Below, piece by piece: positions 55,098 through 64,000 of a DNA stretch of 64,000 nucleotides. The position numbers were made by a program, and so were the translations under genes. The stretch is from G965276765 sp965276825. GTDB taxonomy: Bacteria; Actinomycetota; Acidimicrobiia; Acidimicrobiales; Palsa-688. A model generated the notes under the pieces. It made no database searches. It saw only the letters and a program-made list of their open reading frames with translations, and was not told the origin of the DNA. Within the stretch, counting starts at the first letter, position 1; each line of letters opens with the position of its first letter. The stretch is taken from positions 2,418,001 through 2,482,000 of the forward strand of contig OZ255630.1 in NCBI GenBank assembly GCA_965276825.1. The letters run 5' to 3'.

Positions 55098-56096
55098 ATG
55101 GAAAGTAGCTTGAACAACATGAAAATGCTTACCGAGCGGTTGCTGGACGCCTTTCTCGCGGCCCACTGGGGCGTCATCAGCCGGGCCGAGGCCACCGGGA
55201 TCGGGGTCACGCCCGCCCAGATCGACTGGGCCGTCCGCACGGGGCGGTGGGAGGTCGTGCACCGGGGGGTGTACCGCCGCTCGGGGAGCCCGCTCGGGCC
55301 CGAGGGCGCAGCGCTGGCCGCCTGCCGGGCGGTCGGACCCCACGCCGTCGTGTCCCACCGCTCCGCCGCCTTGTTCTGGGGCCTGGTCGACGGTCCCGTG
55401 GCACAGCCGTCGGTCACGGTCCCCCACGACCAGCATCCCCGCCTGGGCGGCATCGAGGTCCATCGGAGCGTCGACCTGGATCGACACCGATGCGTGATCC
55501 GGCGCAACCTCCCGGTCACCGACCCCGTGCGGACGCTCGTCGACCTGGGTCAGGTCGTGACGAGCACCGCCGAGCTCGACGGGGCGGTCGACCGGGCCAG
55601 GGTGGCCAGGCTGGTCACCATCGTCGGGCTCGAGGCCGAGCTCGAGCGGCTCGCCCGGCGAGGCCGGCAGGGGCCCTCGGCCCTCCGCCGAGCCCTGCGT
55701 CGCCGTGGGTTCCTCGAGGCGCCAACGCCATCGATCCTCGAGAGCCGGGTGGCGCGTCTGCTCGCGGCCTGGCGCATCCCGGTGATCAGCGTCGAGACGA
55801 CCGTGGTGGGCGGTCGTTACCGCCTCGACTTCCTCCTCACGCCGGATGTGGCGTTGGAGGTCGACGGCTACGCCTTCCATTCCTCACCCGAGGCCAAGGC
55901 TTCCGACGCCGGCCGGCGGGCTGATCTCGCCGCCGCCGGGATCGTGGTCATCGAGGCCGACTGGGTGACGGTCACCCGGCGGCCGGCCGAGTTGCGTCGG
56001 CGCATCGTTCGAGTGCTGGCAGCGGCCAAGGAGGAACGCCGGCCTCCCGGCCGGCGTCGTCTCTCCGACCCCCGATCCAGCAGGCGCAGCGCCTGA
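55098..56096 (+). CDS. AbiEi-type N-terminal domain fused to DUF559/Vsr-like nuclease domain
   Basis: 332 aa. N-terminus (LAAHWGVISRAEATGIGVTPAQIDWAVRTGRWEVVHRGVYR) is the winged-helix domain of AbiEi antitoxins. The C-terminal part (RYRLDFLLTPDVALEVDGYAFHSSPEAKASDAGRRADLAAAGIVVIEADW) is a DUF559/PD-(D/E)xK-like nuclease fold with the Asp and Glu-x-Asp in place. No AbiEii toxin gene is adjacent, so it is an orphan; such solitary proteins are common in actinobacteria. ATG 55098 chosen; 55083 (TTG), 55119 and 55125 are alternatives. The first 60 nt have markedly lower G+C than the rest. Confidence 0.8.
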   Translation: MESSLNNMKMLTERLLDAFLAAHWGVISRAEATGIGVTPAQIDWAVRTGRWEVVHRGVYRRSGSPLGPEGAALAACRAVGPHAVVSHRSAALFWGLVDGPVAQPSVTVPHDQHPRLGGIEVHRSVDLDRHRCVIRRNLPVTDPVRTLVDLGQVVTSTAELDGAVDRARVARLVTIVGLEAELERLARRGRQGPSALRRALRRRGFLEAPTPSILESRVARLLAAWRIPVISVETTVVGGRYRLDFLLTPDVALEVDGYAFHSSPEAKASDAGRRADLAAAGIVVIEADWVTVTRRPAELRRRIVRVLAAAKEERRPPGRRRLSDPRSSRRSA

Positions 56097-56207
56097 CGGT
56101 CGTCGGAGGCCCTGCGGGGAGCGAGCGCGCCAGCGGATCGGACGACGCCTGGTGCCAGCCGCGACCTGTGGGCATCCCACGTCGGATTCCAACGCCGATC
56201 ACCCCGG

Positions 56208-56400
56208 GAACGCCGACCGCCCCCAGAACGCCCGCCGCCACCGCCGAGCGCCCCCGAGAACGCCGACCGCCCCCAGAACGCCCGCCGCCACCGCCGAGCG
56301 CCCCCGGGAACGCCGGGAGCCACCCCCGAGCGCCCCGAGAATGCCGACCGCCCCAGAACGCCGGCCGCCGGCCCCGAGAACGCCCCGCCCGCTGGGCGGG
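56208..56400. repeat. 50-bp degenerate tandem repeats in a convergent gap
   Basis: GAACGCCGACCGCCCCCAG-type units start at 56208, 56258 and (diverged) 56308, with shorter copies at 56337 and 56378. Spacing of the first three is exactly 50 bp. The end contains CCGCCC/GGCGGG, a possible terminator for mdh. The 304-nt gap between the AbiEi-like gene and mdh holds no gene; 56097-56207 shows nothing else. Confidence 0.88.
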
Positions 56401-57393
56401 TTACCCGATCAGGCCGAGCTCGTCAACCGCGGCCCGCTCCTCGGTGAGCTCGGTGGTGGAGGCGTCGATGCGCGACCGGCTGAAGTCGTCGATGTCGAGC
56501 CCCTGCACGATCGACCAGTCGCCGCCGGCGCAGTTGACGGGGAACGACGAGATGATGCCGTCGGGCACGTCGTAGGAGCCGTCGGATGCGACGGCCATGG
56601 AGACCCAGCTGCCGGCGGCGGTGCCGAGCACCCAGTCGTGCACGTGGTCGACTGCGGCACTGGCCGCCGACGCAGCGCTCGACGCGCCTCGGGCCTCGAT
56701 GATGGCGGCGCCGCGCTGCTGGACGGTCGGGATGAACTCCTTCTCGATCCAGGTCCGGTCGCTGATGACCTCGTGGCTCGGGCGACCGCCGAGCTTGGCG
56801 TGGACCAGGTCCGGGTACTGCGTGGCCGAGTGGTTGCCCCAGATGGTCATGTCGGCGATCTCGGTGGCGGCCAGTCCGGCCTTGGCCGCCACCTGGTTGA
56901 CGGCGCGGTTGTGATCGAGGCGGGTCATGGCGGTGAAGCGGCGGGGGTCGATGCCGGGGGCGTTGCGCTGGGCGATGAGGGCGTTGGTGTTGGCCGGGTT
57001 GCCCACGACAAGGACCCGGATGTCTGGCGCCGCGTGGTCGGACAGGGCCTTGCCCTGGACGGTGAAGATGGCGCCGTTGGCCTCGAGCAGGTCCTTGCGC
57101 TCCATCCCCTTGGTGCGGGGTCGGGACCCGACCAGCAGGGCGATGTTGGCGTCGCCGAAGGCCTCGTTGGCGTCGTCGCTGGTGGTGACGCCGGCGAGGA
57201 GCGGGAAGGCGCAGTCGTCGAGCTCCATCACCACGCCCTTCAGGGCGCCGAGGGCCGGGGTGATCTCGAGCAGCTGGAGGATCACCGGCTGGTCCGGGCC
57301 GAGCAGCTGACCGCTGGCGATGCGGAACAGCAGGCTGTAGCCGATCTGACCTGCGGCTCCGGTGACGGCGACACGGACGGGTGATGCAGGCAT
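56401..57393 (-). CDS. mdh: Malate dehydrogenase
   Basis: 330 aa. It interconverts malate and oxaloacetate with NAD in the TCA cycle. NAD site VTGAAGQIGYSLLFRIASG, GSRPRTKGMERKDLLEANG, VVGNPANTNALI, TRLDHNRAVNQ and the catalytic His in TIWGNHSATQYPDL mark the long cytosolic/bacterial MDH type. ATG 57393 has AGGAGG 8 nt upstream, which fixes the start. A large inverted repeat lies 28-134 nt upstream of the start. Confidence 0.96.
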   Translation of the reverse strand: MPASPVRVAVTGAAGQIGYSLLFRIASGQLLGPDQPVILQLLEITPALGALKGVVMELDDCAFPLLAGVTTSDDANEAFGDANIALLVGSRPRTKGMERKDLLEANGAIFTVQGKALSDHAAPDIRVLVVGNPANTNALIAQRNAPGIDPRRFTAMTRLDHNRAVNQVAAKAGLAATEIADMTIWGNHSATQYPDLVHAKLGGRPSHEVISDRTWIEKEFIPTVQQRGAAIIEARGASSAASAASAAVDHVHDWVLGTAAGSWVSMAVASDGSYDVPDGIISSFPVNCAGGDWSIVQGLDIDDFSRSRIDASTTELTEERAAVDELGLIG

Positions 57394-57420
57394 GCGCGTA
57401 GGGCCTCCTGGCGGTGAGTG

Positions 57421-57527
57421 GACCGGGGTGGGCCCGTATGAAAGCAACTTGGGCGGCCGCCACTCCGTTGGAGCCGCTCGCAACGGCACCTGCGGCCTAC
57501 GGCCGCCCAAGTTGCTTCCTTCCGGTC
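57421..57527. repeat. 107-bp imperfect inverted repeat upstream of mdh
   Basis: AAGCAACTTGGGCGGCCG (57442-57459) is exactly complementary to 57500-57517. Outer GACCGG (57421-57426) pairs with CCGGTC (57522-57527), and inner CCGTTG (57465) with CAACGG (57481). The transcript could form one long stem-loop. Such a layout fits a regulator site, an RNA structure in the mdh leader, or a small non-autonomous element. I see no target-site duplication. Confidence 0.85.
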
Positions 57528-57658
57528 CCAGTCCGACGTTAGGCGTGGACCGTCGGCCAAGGCCACCCGGGGCGGCCACCCGGCGACGGCGCGACACGGG
57601 AGGCGCCGCGGACGGTCGGGGCGACTCAGGACGGTCGGGGCGGCTCAGGACGGTCGGC

Positions 57659-60600
57659 TCAGGACGGGCGGGGCGCCAGGGTCGGCGGCCGCCGGTCGGG
57701 CCGGTCGGCGGTGGTCGGTGGACGGGTGACGGGGGTGCGGTCGAGGGCGTCGACGACGTGCGCCACCGCGGCGTCGAGCTGCGGGTCGCGCCCGGCGGCG
57801 TGGTCGTCGGGCGCGACCACTACCTCGACGTCGGGGTCGACGCCGTGGTTCTCGACGCCCCACCCGGCCCCCCCGTCGAACCAGAAGGCGTAGCGGGGCT
57901 GGGTGACGTCCGTGCCGTCGACCAGATGGAAGCGCATGTCGATCCCGATCACCCCGCCCCAGGTGCGCATCCCGAACAGGGGCGCAAGCCCTCGCTGGCG
58001 CAGGCCCATCGAGACGATGTCGCCGTCGGAGCCGGCGTACTGGTTGATGACGGCGGCCATCGGACCGCGGGGCGCGTCGGTCGGATAGGGGATCGGCTCC
58101 ATGTCCCTCGGGAGCTCCCAGGCCGTGATCCGGCGGGAGAGACGCTCGAGGACCAGCTGGGAGAGGTGGCCGCCCCCGTTGTCGCGCAGGTCGATCACCA
58201 GGCCAGGCGCGGCGACGGCCAGCCGCAGGTCGCGGTGGAGCTCGGCCCAGCCCCTGCGCTGCATGTCGGGCACGTGCACGTAACCCACCCGTCCCGCGCT
58301 GGCCGAGCGCACCGCCTCGCGGCGATCGGCCACCCAGGCGTGGTAGCGCAGGGGGCGCTCGTCGGCGAGGGGCCGCACCACCAGGTCGCGCCGGCCGCGC
58401 GCCCCGTCCACGGTCACCTCGACGGGCTGGCCGGCGGCCCCGACCAGCAGGGGGCCAGGCCCGGTCGCCGGGTCGACGGCTCGCCCGTCGACGGCGACCA
58501 CGGCGTCGCCGGCCTCGACGTCGAGGCCGGGACCGAGCATCGGGCTGCGCGCCCCGGGCACGGAGGAGTCGGGCGGAGGGATGGCGGTCACCTCCCAACG
58601 GTCACCGCGGCGGCCCAGGTCCACCCCGAGCTGCCCCTGGCGGCGCCGGGGCGGCACGGGCTCGTCGGGACGGAACTCGTAGGCGTGCGAGGTGCCGAGC
58701 TCGCCCTGGACCTCCCAGATGACCTCGGACAGGTCGTCGCGCGACGAGAGCCGCTCGACGAGGGGCCGGTAGCGGGCCACGACGTCGTCCCAGTCCACGC
58801 CGGCCATGTCCTCGACCCAGTAGTTGTCCCGCATCAGCCGGGCCGCCTCGTCGTACATCTGGAGCCACTCCGCCGGCGGGTCGATCTCCAGGCGGACGCG
58901 GTCGAGGCCGATGGTGAGCGAGCCGGCGGCTCCCTTGGCCGGGTCGACCGGGTGGGTCGCGGGGACGAGCCGGAGCTCGTGGTCGACGCGCACGACCAGG
59001 GCGTCACCGGCGGCGGTGGACCACGCCCGGTCGACGCCGTCGAGCAGGGTGACCACCTCGCGCGAGGTCAGGTCGAGGTGCACCAGCGCCGCCTTGGGCG
59101 CGTCGCCGTCGGGGTCGGCCCACGAGTCGCCGAGCTCACCGGCCACGGGCAGGCGTCGCCACGCCAGGCCGGTCCTCGTCGCCAGGAGGCCATCGAGCCG
59201 TCCGGCCGCCACCGGCAGGGCGACGATGCGGTCGTGGAGGCCCTCGGGATCGACGCGAACCGTGACCGGGCCCGGGGGCTCGGACTTCGGCTCCGGGTCC
59301 GGCCAGGCGCGGCCACCGGGGCTCGGCTCGAGGGGCGACGGCGTGTCGCCGGCCAGGGCGAGCAGGTAGGGCCGGGTCGCCACGGGGAACCCGATCTCGA
59401 AGCCGTGCTCGTCGTAGACGGGATCGAAGGTCCGGGTCGAGAGGAACGCGAGGTACCGCCCGTCGGGGGTGAACACGGGCGCTCGGTCCGCGAAGCGCAT
59501 CGGGGTGGCTTCGATCACGTCGCCACCGGCGACGGGCGCCAGGCGCAGCTGGCGGAGCGGGGGGTCGCCGCCGGGCCCGGCGTGGGACCAGGCCAGCCAC
59601 GCCCCGTCGGGGGAGAAGGCGAGGCCCGTCGCCATGTCGTAGGACGAGCGGTCGACCACGCGGACCTCGCCGGTGGCCACCTCGACGAGGCGGACGGCAC
59701 CGCGGTGGTCGGACGCGGCCAGCCAGGCGCCGTCGGGGGAGGCGGCCAGCTCCATGACCCGCGCCACGCGGCCGGTGGCGAGGCGGCGAGGCGGTCCGGC
59801 CCCGGCGTCCAGCGGGGCGACCTCGATGGCGTCGTCGCCCTCGGCGTCGCTCACCCAGGCGGCGGCCGCCGAGCGACCGGCGCCGAGCACCACGGGGGTC
59901 CGGCCCCGCACCGCGCCTCCTGGCGCGAGGATGCGCGCCGGTCCGTCGCGGTGGGTGAGCCAGACCACGCCGCCGCGCACCTCGACCAGTGCCCCGCGCC
60001 CCTCGCGGTCGGGGGCCACGGCACGGAGCTCCTCGCCCGCGTCGACGGGCTGCGGCGCCCGCCCGTAGCGAGGCGAGGCCAGCGCGATGTCCAGACGGAC
60101 CGGTGTCGAATCGGCGCGCAGCTCGTCGAGCAGCCAGAGGTCGCCGGCGCACTGGTAGACGACGCGTCGTCCGTCGCTCGACGCCGCCCTGGCGTAAGCG
60201 CGGTCGTGGTCGCTGTGACGGCGGAGGTCGCCCCCGGTGGGGTCGGCGGAGTAGACGTTGGCGCACCCCTCGTGGTCGCTCACGAACGCGACCCGCCCGC
60301 CGCACCACTGCGGGTCCTCGATCTGCCCGTCCAGGTCGGCGAGGAGGCGCTCGGAGCCCTCCGGCGTCTGCCGCCAGAGCCGGCCGGCCGTGCCGCCCCG
60401 GTACCGCTTCCAGGACGCCCCCCGGTACCGGTTCTGGTCGACGCCGATCAGCACCCCTTCGGGTCCGCTCGACAGGCCGGTCAGGGGCCCGAACGGCAGG
60501 CGCTCGGGCGGAGAGCCTCCCGGGTCGAGGGACCACGCCCAGGTGGCCGAGGTGAAGGGCTGGCCGGCGGCGGTGGCGGCCAGCACCCGGCCGTCCGCGC

Positions 60601-60886
60601 TCCAGCCGAGCACCGTGGTGGTGGCGTCGGCCCACCAGGTGAGCCGGCGGCGGGTGTCGCCGGGCTCGGCGACGTAGACCTCGGGCGGGCCGTCGGCGGC
60701 GACGACGTAGGCCAAGCGGGATCCGTCGGGCGACCAGCGCAGCGCCCGGACGGGCAGGCGGTCGGCGGTGACCCTGATCGCGGCGCCGCCAGCCGTCGGG
60801 CAGGTCCACACGTCGTCGTCGGCGACGAAGGCCAGCCGATCACCGGCGATCGTCGGCTTGCGCAGGTACGGGGAGCTCGGAGTCAC
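57659..60886 (-). CDS. Tricorn protease homologue
   Basis: 1075 aa. Two N-terminal beta-propellers (about 1-330 and 330-620, with repeated WSPDGSRLAY, SPDGAWLAAS and TPDGRYLAFLS blades) are followed by a helical hinge domain (YDEAARLMRDNYWVEDMAGVDWDDVVARYRPLVERL), a PDZ domain (GPGLDVEAGDAVVAVDGRAV) and the C-terminal S41-like catalytic domain. There VIDLRDNGGGHLSQLV and the nucleophile in NQYAGSDGDIVS are intact, as is the His side (GTSHAYEF). Tricorn trims peptides made by the proteasome or other proteases. It appears complete and active. Confidence 0.93.
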   Translation of the reverse strand: MTPSSPYLRKPTIAGDRLAFVADDDVWTCPTAGGAAIRVTADRLPVRALRWSPDGSRLAYVVAADGPPEVYVAEPGDTRRRLTWWADATTTVLGWSADGRVLAATAAGQPFTSATWAWSLDPGGSPPERLPFGPLTGLSSGPEGVLIGVDQNRYRGASWKRYRGGTAGRLWRQTPEGSERLLADLDGQIEDPQWCGGRVAFVSDHEGCANVYSADPTGGDLRRHSDHDRAYARAASSDGRRVVYQCAGDLWLLDELRADSTPVRLDIALASPRYGRAPQPVDAGEELRAVAPDREGRGALVEVRGGVVWLTHRDGPARILAPGGAVRGRTPVVLGAGRSAAAAWVSDAEGDDAIEVAPLDAGAGPPRRLATGRVARVMELAASPDGAWLAASDHRGAVRLVEVATGEVRVVDRSSYDMATGLAFSPDGAWLAWSHAGPGGDPPLRQLRLAPVAGGDVIEATPMRFADRAPVFTPDGRYLAFLSTRTFDPVYDEHGFEIGFPVATRPYLLALAGDTPSPLEPSPGGRAWPDPEPKSEPPGPVTVRVDPEGLHDRIVALPVAAGRLDGLLATRTGLAWRRLPVAGELGDSWADPDGDAPKAALVHLDLTSREVVTLLDGVDRAWSTAAGDALVVRVDHELRLVPATHPVDPAKGAAGSLTIGLDRVRLEIDPPAEWLQMYDEAARLMRDNYWVEDMAGVDWDDVVARYRPLVERLSSRDDLSEVIWEVQGELGTSHAYEFRPDEPVPPRRRQGQLGVDLGRRGDRWEVTAIPPPDSSVPGARSPMLGPGLDVEAGDAVVAVDGRAVDPATGPGPLLVGAAGQPVEVTVDGARGRRDLVVRPLADERPLRYHAWVADRREAVRSASAGRVGYVHVPDMQRRGWAELHRDLRLAVAAPGLVIDLRDNGGGHLSQLVLERLSRRITAWELPRDMEPIPYPTDAPRGPMAAVINQYAGSDGDIVSMGLRQRGLAPLFGMRTWGGVIGIDMRFHLVDGTDVTQPRYAFWFDGGAGWGVENHGVDPDVEVVVAPDDHAAGRDPQLDAAVAHVVDALDRTPVTRPPTTADRPDRRPPTLAPRPS

Positions 60887-61000
60887 GCCCGAGGCTACAA
60901 CGCAAGCGGTGAGGCAGACGGGGCCGCTCGCGCCGGTCGGCCCACGGGGAGCGCCCGGCTCACCGGGACGACCCCGCCTGATCGTCCCGGCCGAGAGGCG

Positions 61001-62197
<1,197 letters not shown>

Positions 62198-62248
62198 GCC
62201 GCCAAGCCTACCGAGGTCGTCGTCGCCGCCCACCCGGTCGGAGGGGGA

Positions 62249-63373
62249 TCAGCCGCCGCCGAAGGAGGAGACGCGCTCGACGGCGTCGGCGAAGTCGGCC
62301 ATGAGCTCCTCGACCACACGCCGCACCGGGCGGACGCCGTCGAGCAGCCCGACGCCCTGGCCGACGAAGTAGGTGGCGAGCTCGGTGGCGCCCTCGTGGC
62401 CCGAGGCGGCGAGCTGGTCGATCCGGCGGAGGGCGGGCTCGGCGATCATCGACTGCAGCGGCATCGGCAGCGGCCCGGGGCCCGCAGGGTCCTCCCAGGC
62501 GTCGGTCCACGCCGAGCGCAGCTGCCTGGCCGGCTTGCCGGTGCGGCCCCGCGAGCGGAGGGTGTCCGCCGACGAGGCGGTGACGAGCTTGGCCTTGGTC
62601 GCAGGAGCCGTCTCGGCCTCCTCGGTCGTCAACCACATCGAGCCGGTCCACACCCCGTCGGCGCCGAGGGCGAGCGCCGCGGCCATCTGCCGGCCGGTCA
62701 CGATCCCGCCGGCGGCGAGCACGGGGACCCGGCCGGCCACCGCGTCGACGACCTCGGGCACGAGGACCATGGTGGCGATCTCCCCGGTGTGGCCCCCCGC
62801 CTCGCCTCCCTGGGCGACGATCAGGTCGACCCCGGCCTCGAGCTGGCGCTCGGCGTGGTGGCGGGCGCCGACGAGCGCGGCGACGGGCACCCCCTGGCGC
62901 CCGGCCCGCTCGAGCATGGACGCCGGGGGGCGGCCGAGGGCGTTGGCGATCAGCCCGATGGGATGGGCGAAGGCCACGTCGAGCAGCTCCTCGTTGACGT
63001 CCGGGTTGCCCATCCGGGAGCCCTGCGCGGACACGCCGTCGCCGGGCTGGTGGATGCCGTGGCGGGCGAGCAGGTCCTCGACGAACCGCCTCTGGGTGTC
63101 GGGCACGAGCGCGACGAAGTCGGCGGGGGTCAGGTGCCGCCCTCGGCCCTCGACCTTCTCGGGGACGAGCACGTCGGCGCCGTAGGGGCGGCCGTGCACG
63201 TGCTCGTCGATCCAGTGGAGCTCGACGTCGAGGGCCTCGGGGCTGAAGGCGGCCGCACCGAGGACACCGAAGCCTCCGGCGTTGGTCACCGCCGCGACCA
63301 CGTCGCGGCAGTGGCTGAAGGCGAGCAGCGGGATCTCGCAGCCGAGCAGGCCGGTCACGCGGTCGGTGGTCAC
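62249..63373 (-). CDS. FMN-dependent nitronate monooxygenase-like / NAD(P)H flavin oxidoreductase
   Basis: 374 aa. TIM-barrel flavoprotein of the 2-nitropropane dioxygenase group. Phosphate-binding segments LEAGVDLIVAQGGEAGGHTG and VLAAGGIVTGRQMAAALALGADGVWTGSMWLTTEE are typical. The conserved His and FMN contacts look intact. It could oxidise nitronates or act as an enoyl reductase-like enzyme; the sequence does not decide. GTG 63373 overlaps the metF stop (GTGA), so it is coupled to metF. Confidence 0.85.
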   Translation of the reverse strand: MTTDRVTGLLGCEIPLLAFSHCRDVVAAVTNAGGFGVLGAAAFSPEALDVELHWIDEHVHGRPYGADVLVPEKVEGRGRHLTPADFVALVPDTQRRFVEDLLARHGIHQPGDGVSAQGSRMGNPDVNEELLDVAFAHPIGLIANALGRPPASMLERAGRQGVPVAALVGARHHAERQLEAGVDLIVAQGGEAGGHTGEIATMVLVPEVVDAVAGRVPVLAAGGIVTGRQMAAALALGADGVWTGSMWLTTEEAETAPATKAKLVTASSADTLRSRGRTGKPARQLRSAWTDAWEDPAGPGPLPMPLQSMIAEPALRRIDQLAASGHEGATELATYFVGQGVGLLDGVRPVRRVVEELMADFADAVERVSSFGGG

Positions 63374-64000
63374 GTCGGCTCCCCCCCTTGTGGGCCGAGG
63401 CCCAGGTTCTCGTAGATCTCCCTCGTCGCCGGCGAGCGGTTGAGGGTGATGAAGTGCAGCCCGGGTGCGCCCGCGGCCAGCAGGTCAGCGCACAGCTCGG
63501 TCGCCAGCTCGATCCCGAGGGCCCGCACCGACGCCGGGTCGCCGGCGGCGTCGAGCCTGGCCACGATGGCGTCGGGGACGGCGGCGCCGAGCTCGCGCTG
63601 GCGCTTGGCCGAGCCCAGGTTCAGCAGGGGCATGATGCCGGGCACCACCGGCTTGTCCACGCCGCGCCTGGCCAGGTCGTCGACCAGGCCGACGTACTCG
63701 TCGAGATCGAACACCGACTGGGTGATGGCGAAGTCGGCCAGGTCGAGCTTCTCGGCCAGCCGGTCGCGGTCGGCCTCCCGGGACGGTGAGCGGGGGTGGA
63801 CCGACGGGTGGGCGGCGACACCGATGGAGAAGCCGCCGATGGCCTGCGCCAGCTCCACCAGCTCCGACGCGTGGGGCAGCTCGCCGCCCGGGGCGTCGGT
63901 GTCGGTCGGCGGGTCGCCCCCGAGGGCCATCAGGTTGACGATGCCCGCCTTGCGCAGCTCGACCAGGATGTCGGCCAGCTCGAGGCGGGTGTGGCCGGTG
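63370..64000 (-). CDS. metF: Methylenetetrahydrofolate reductase (5' end outside window)
   Basis: C-terminal 209 residues visible, the rest running off the right edge. TGHTRLELADILVELRKAGIVNLMALGGDPP, FSIGVAAHPSVHPRSPS, DFAITQSVFDLDEYVGLV, PVVPGIMPLLNLGS and GLHFITLNRSPATREIYENLGL are all MTHFR segments. The enzyme reduces methylene-THF to methyl-THF for methionine synthesis. The stop overlaps the next gene's GTG. Confidence 0.93.
   Translation of the reverse strand, partial: TGHTRLELADILVELRKAGIVNLMALGGDPPTDTDAPGGELPHASELVELAQAIGGFSIGVAAHPSVHPRSPSREADRDRLAEKLDLADFAITQSVFDLDEYVGLVDDLARRGVDKPVVPGIMPLLNLGSAKRQRELGAAVPDAIVARLDAAGDPASVRALGIELATELCADLLAAGAPGLHFITLNRSPATREIYENLGLGPQGGEPT

Overview
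The window is a chromosomal segment of a very high G+C bacterium. It carries two WhiB-family genes, a SenX3/RegX3-like two-component pair, ppk next to a MutT-type Nudix gene, a class E sortase, DUF2510 and UPF0182 proteins, a DivIVA-type protein and a five-helix SdhC. Together these point to Actinomycetota. The 'DRLWRHPSE' motif at the N-terminus of an HtrA-like protein, plus the low similarity to streptomycete or mycobacterial gene order, suggests the Acidimicrobiia or a related deep lineage; this placement is inference. I see no rRNA, tRNA, CRISPR, insertion sequence or prophage. Most of the window reads as ordinary vertically inherited chromosome.

Layout. 0-12.6 kb: a minus-strand block with trehalose-6-phosphate synthase, peptide deformylase, a CPBP membrane protease, a UPF0182 protein, a DivIVA-domain protein with a phage-head-like C-terminus, a large sensor kinase and a PDZ/Lon-type protease. 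12.6-21.5 kb: small membrane and HEAT proteins, mreB, moaE, a catalytically degenerate HtrA, a membrane-tethered SDR, a zincin-fold protein, a phosphoesterase and an acidic hypothetical protein. 21.6-28.7 kb: the phosphate-starvation locus (regX3, senX3, pstB, pstA, pstC, pstS) with two PHO-box-like arrays, then an Rrf2 regulator. 28.7-38.6 kb: SixA-like phosphatase, sortase E, a glutamine-amidotransferase-fold protein lacking its cysteine, Nudix, ppk, leuA with a leucine leader peptide and attenuator, whiB, tatA, glutamate formiminotransferase and a second whiB. 38.8-44.3 kb: a VWA protein and its MoxR-type ATPase, separated by a lipoprotein gene and nei2. 44.4-54.4 kb: a membrane-anchored sigma-like protein, a dead GH2 protein translationally coupled to sdhCAB, SCP2-like and DUF2510 proteins, and a poly-gamma-glutamate-hydrolase-like protein. 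54.5-64 kb: an orphan AbiEi/DUF559 protein, malate dehydrogenase, a tricorn protease, isocitrate dehydrogenase, a nitronate-monooxygenase-like flavoprotein and the 3' part of metF.

How it works together. The clearest functional modules are phosphate sensing and uptake plus polyphosphate synthesis (regX3-senX3-pst, ppk), TCA enzymes (sdhCAB, mdh, icd), and a MoxR/VWA pair. Gene starts follow two styles. Many genes have a TANNNT -10 hexamer 5-10 nt before the start codon (probable leaderless mRNAs). Genes inside operons are joined by 4-nt ATGA/GTGA overlaps, and two by CTGA overlaps that imply CUG starts.

The most unusual features are: (i) tandem-repeat arrays that occupy five of the six longer convergent intergenic gaps, three of them copying the neighbouring gene's stop codon region; (ii) a run of enzyme-fold proteins whose catalytic residues are replaced (HtrA-like, GATase, GH2, and possibly the SDR and the zincin); (iii) the DivIVA protein with a Cys/His-rich phage-head-type tail; and (iv) the leuA attenuator.
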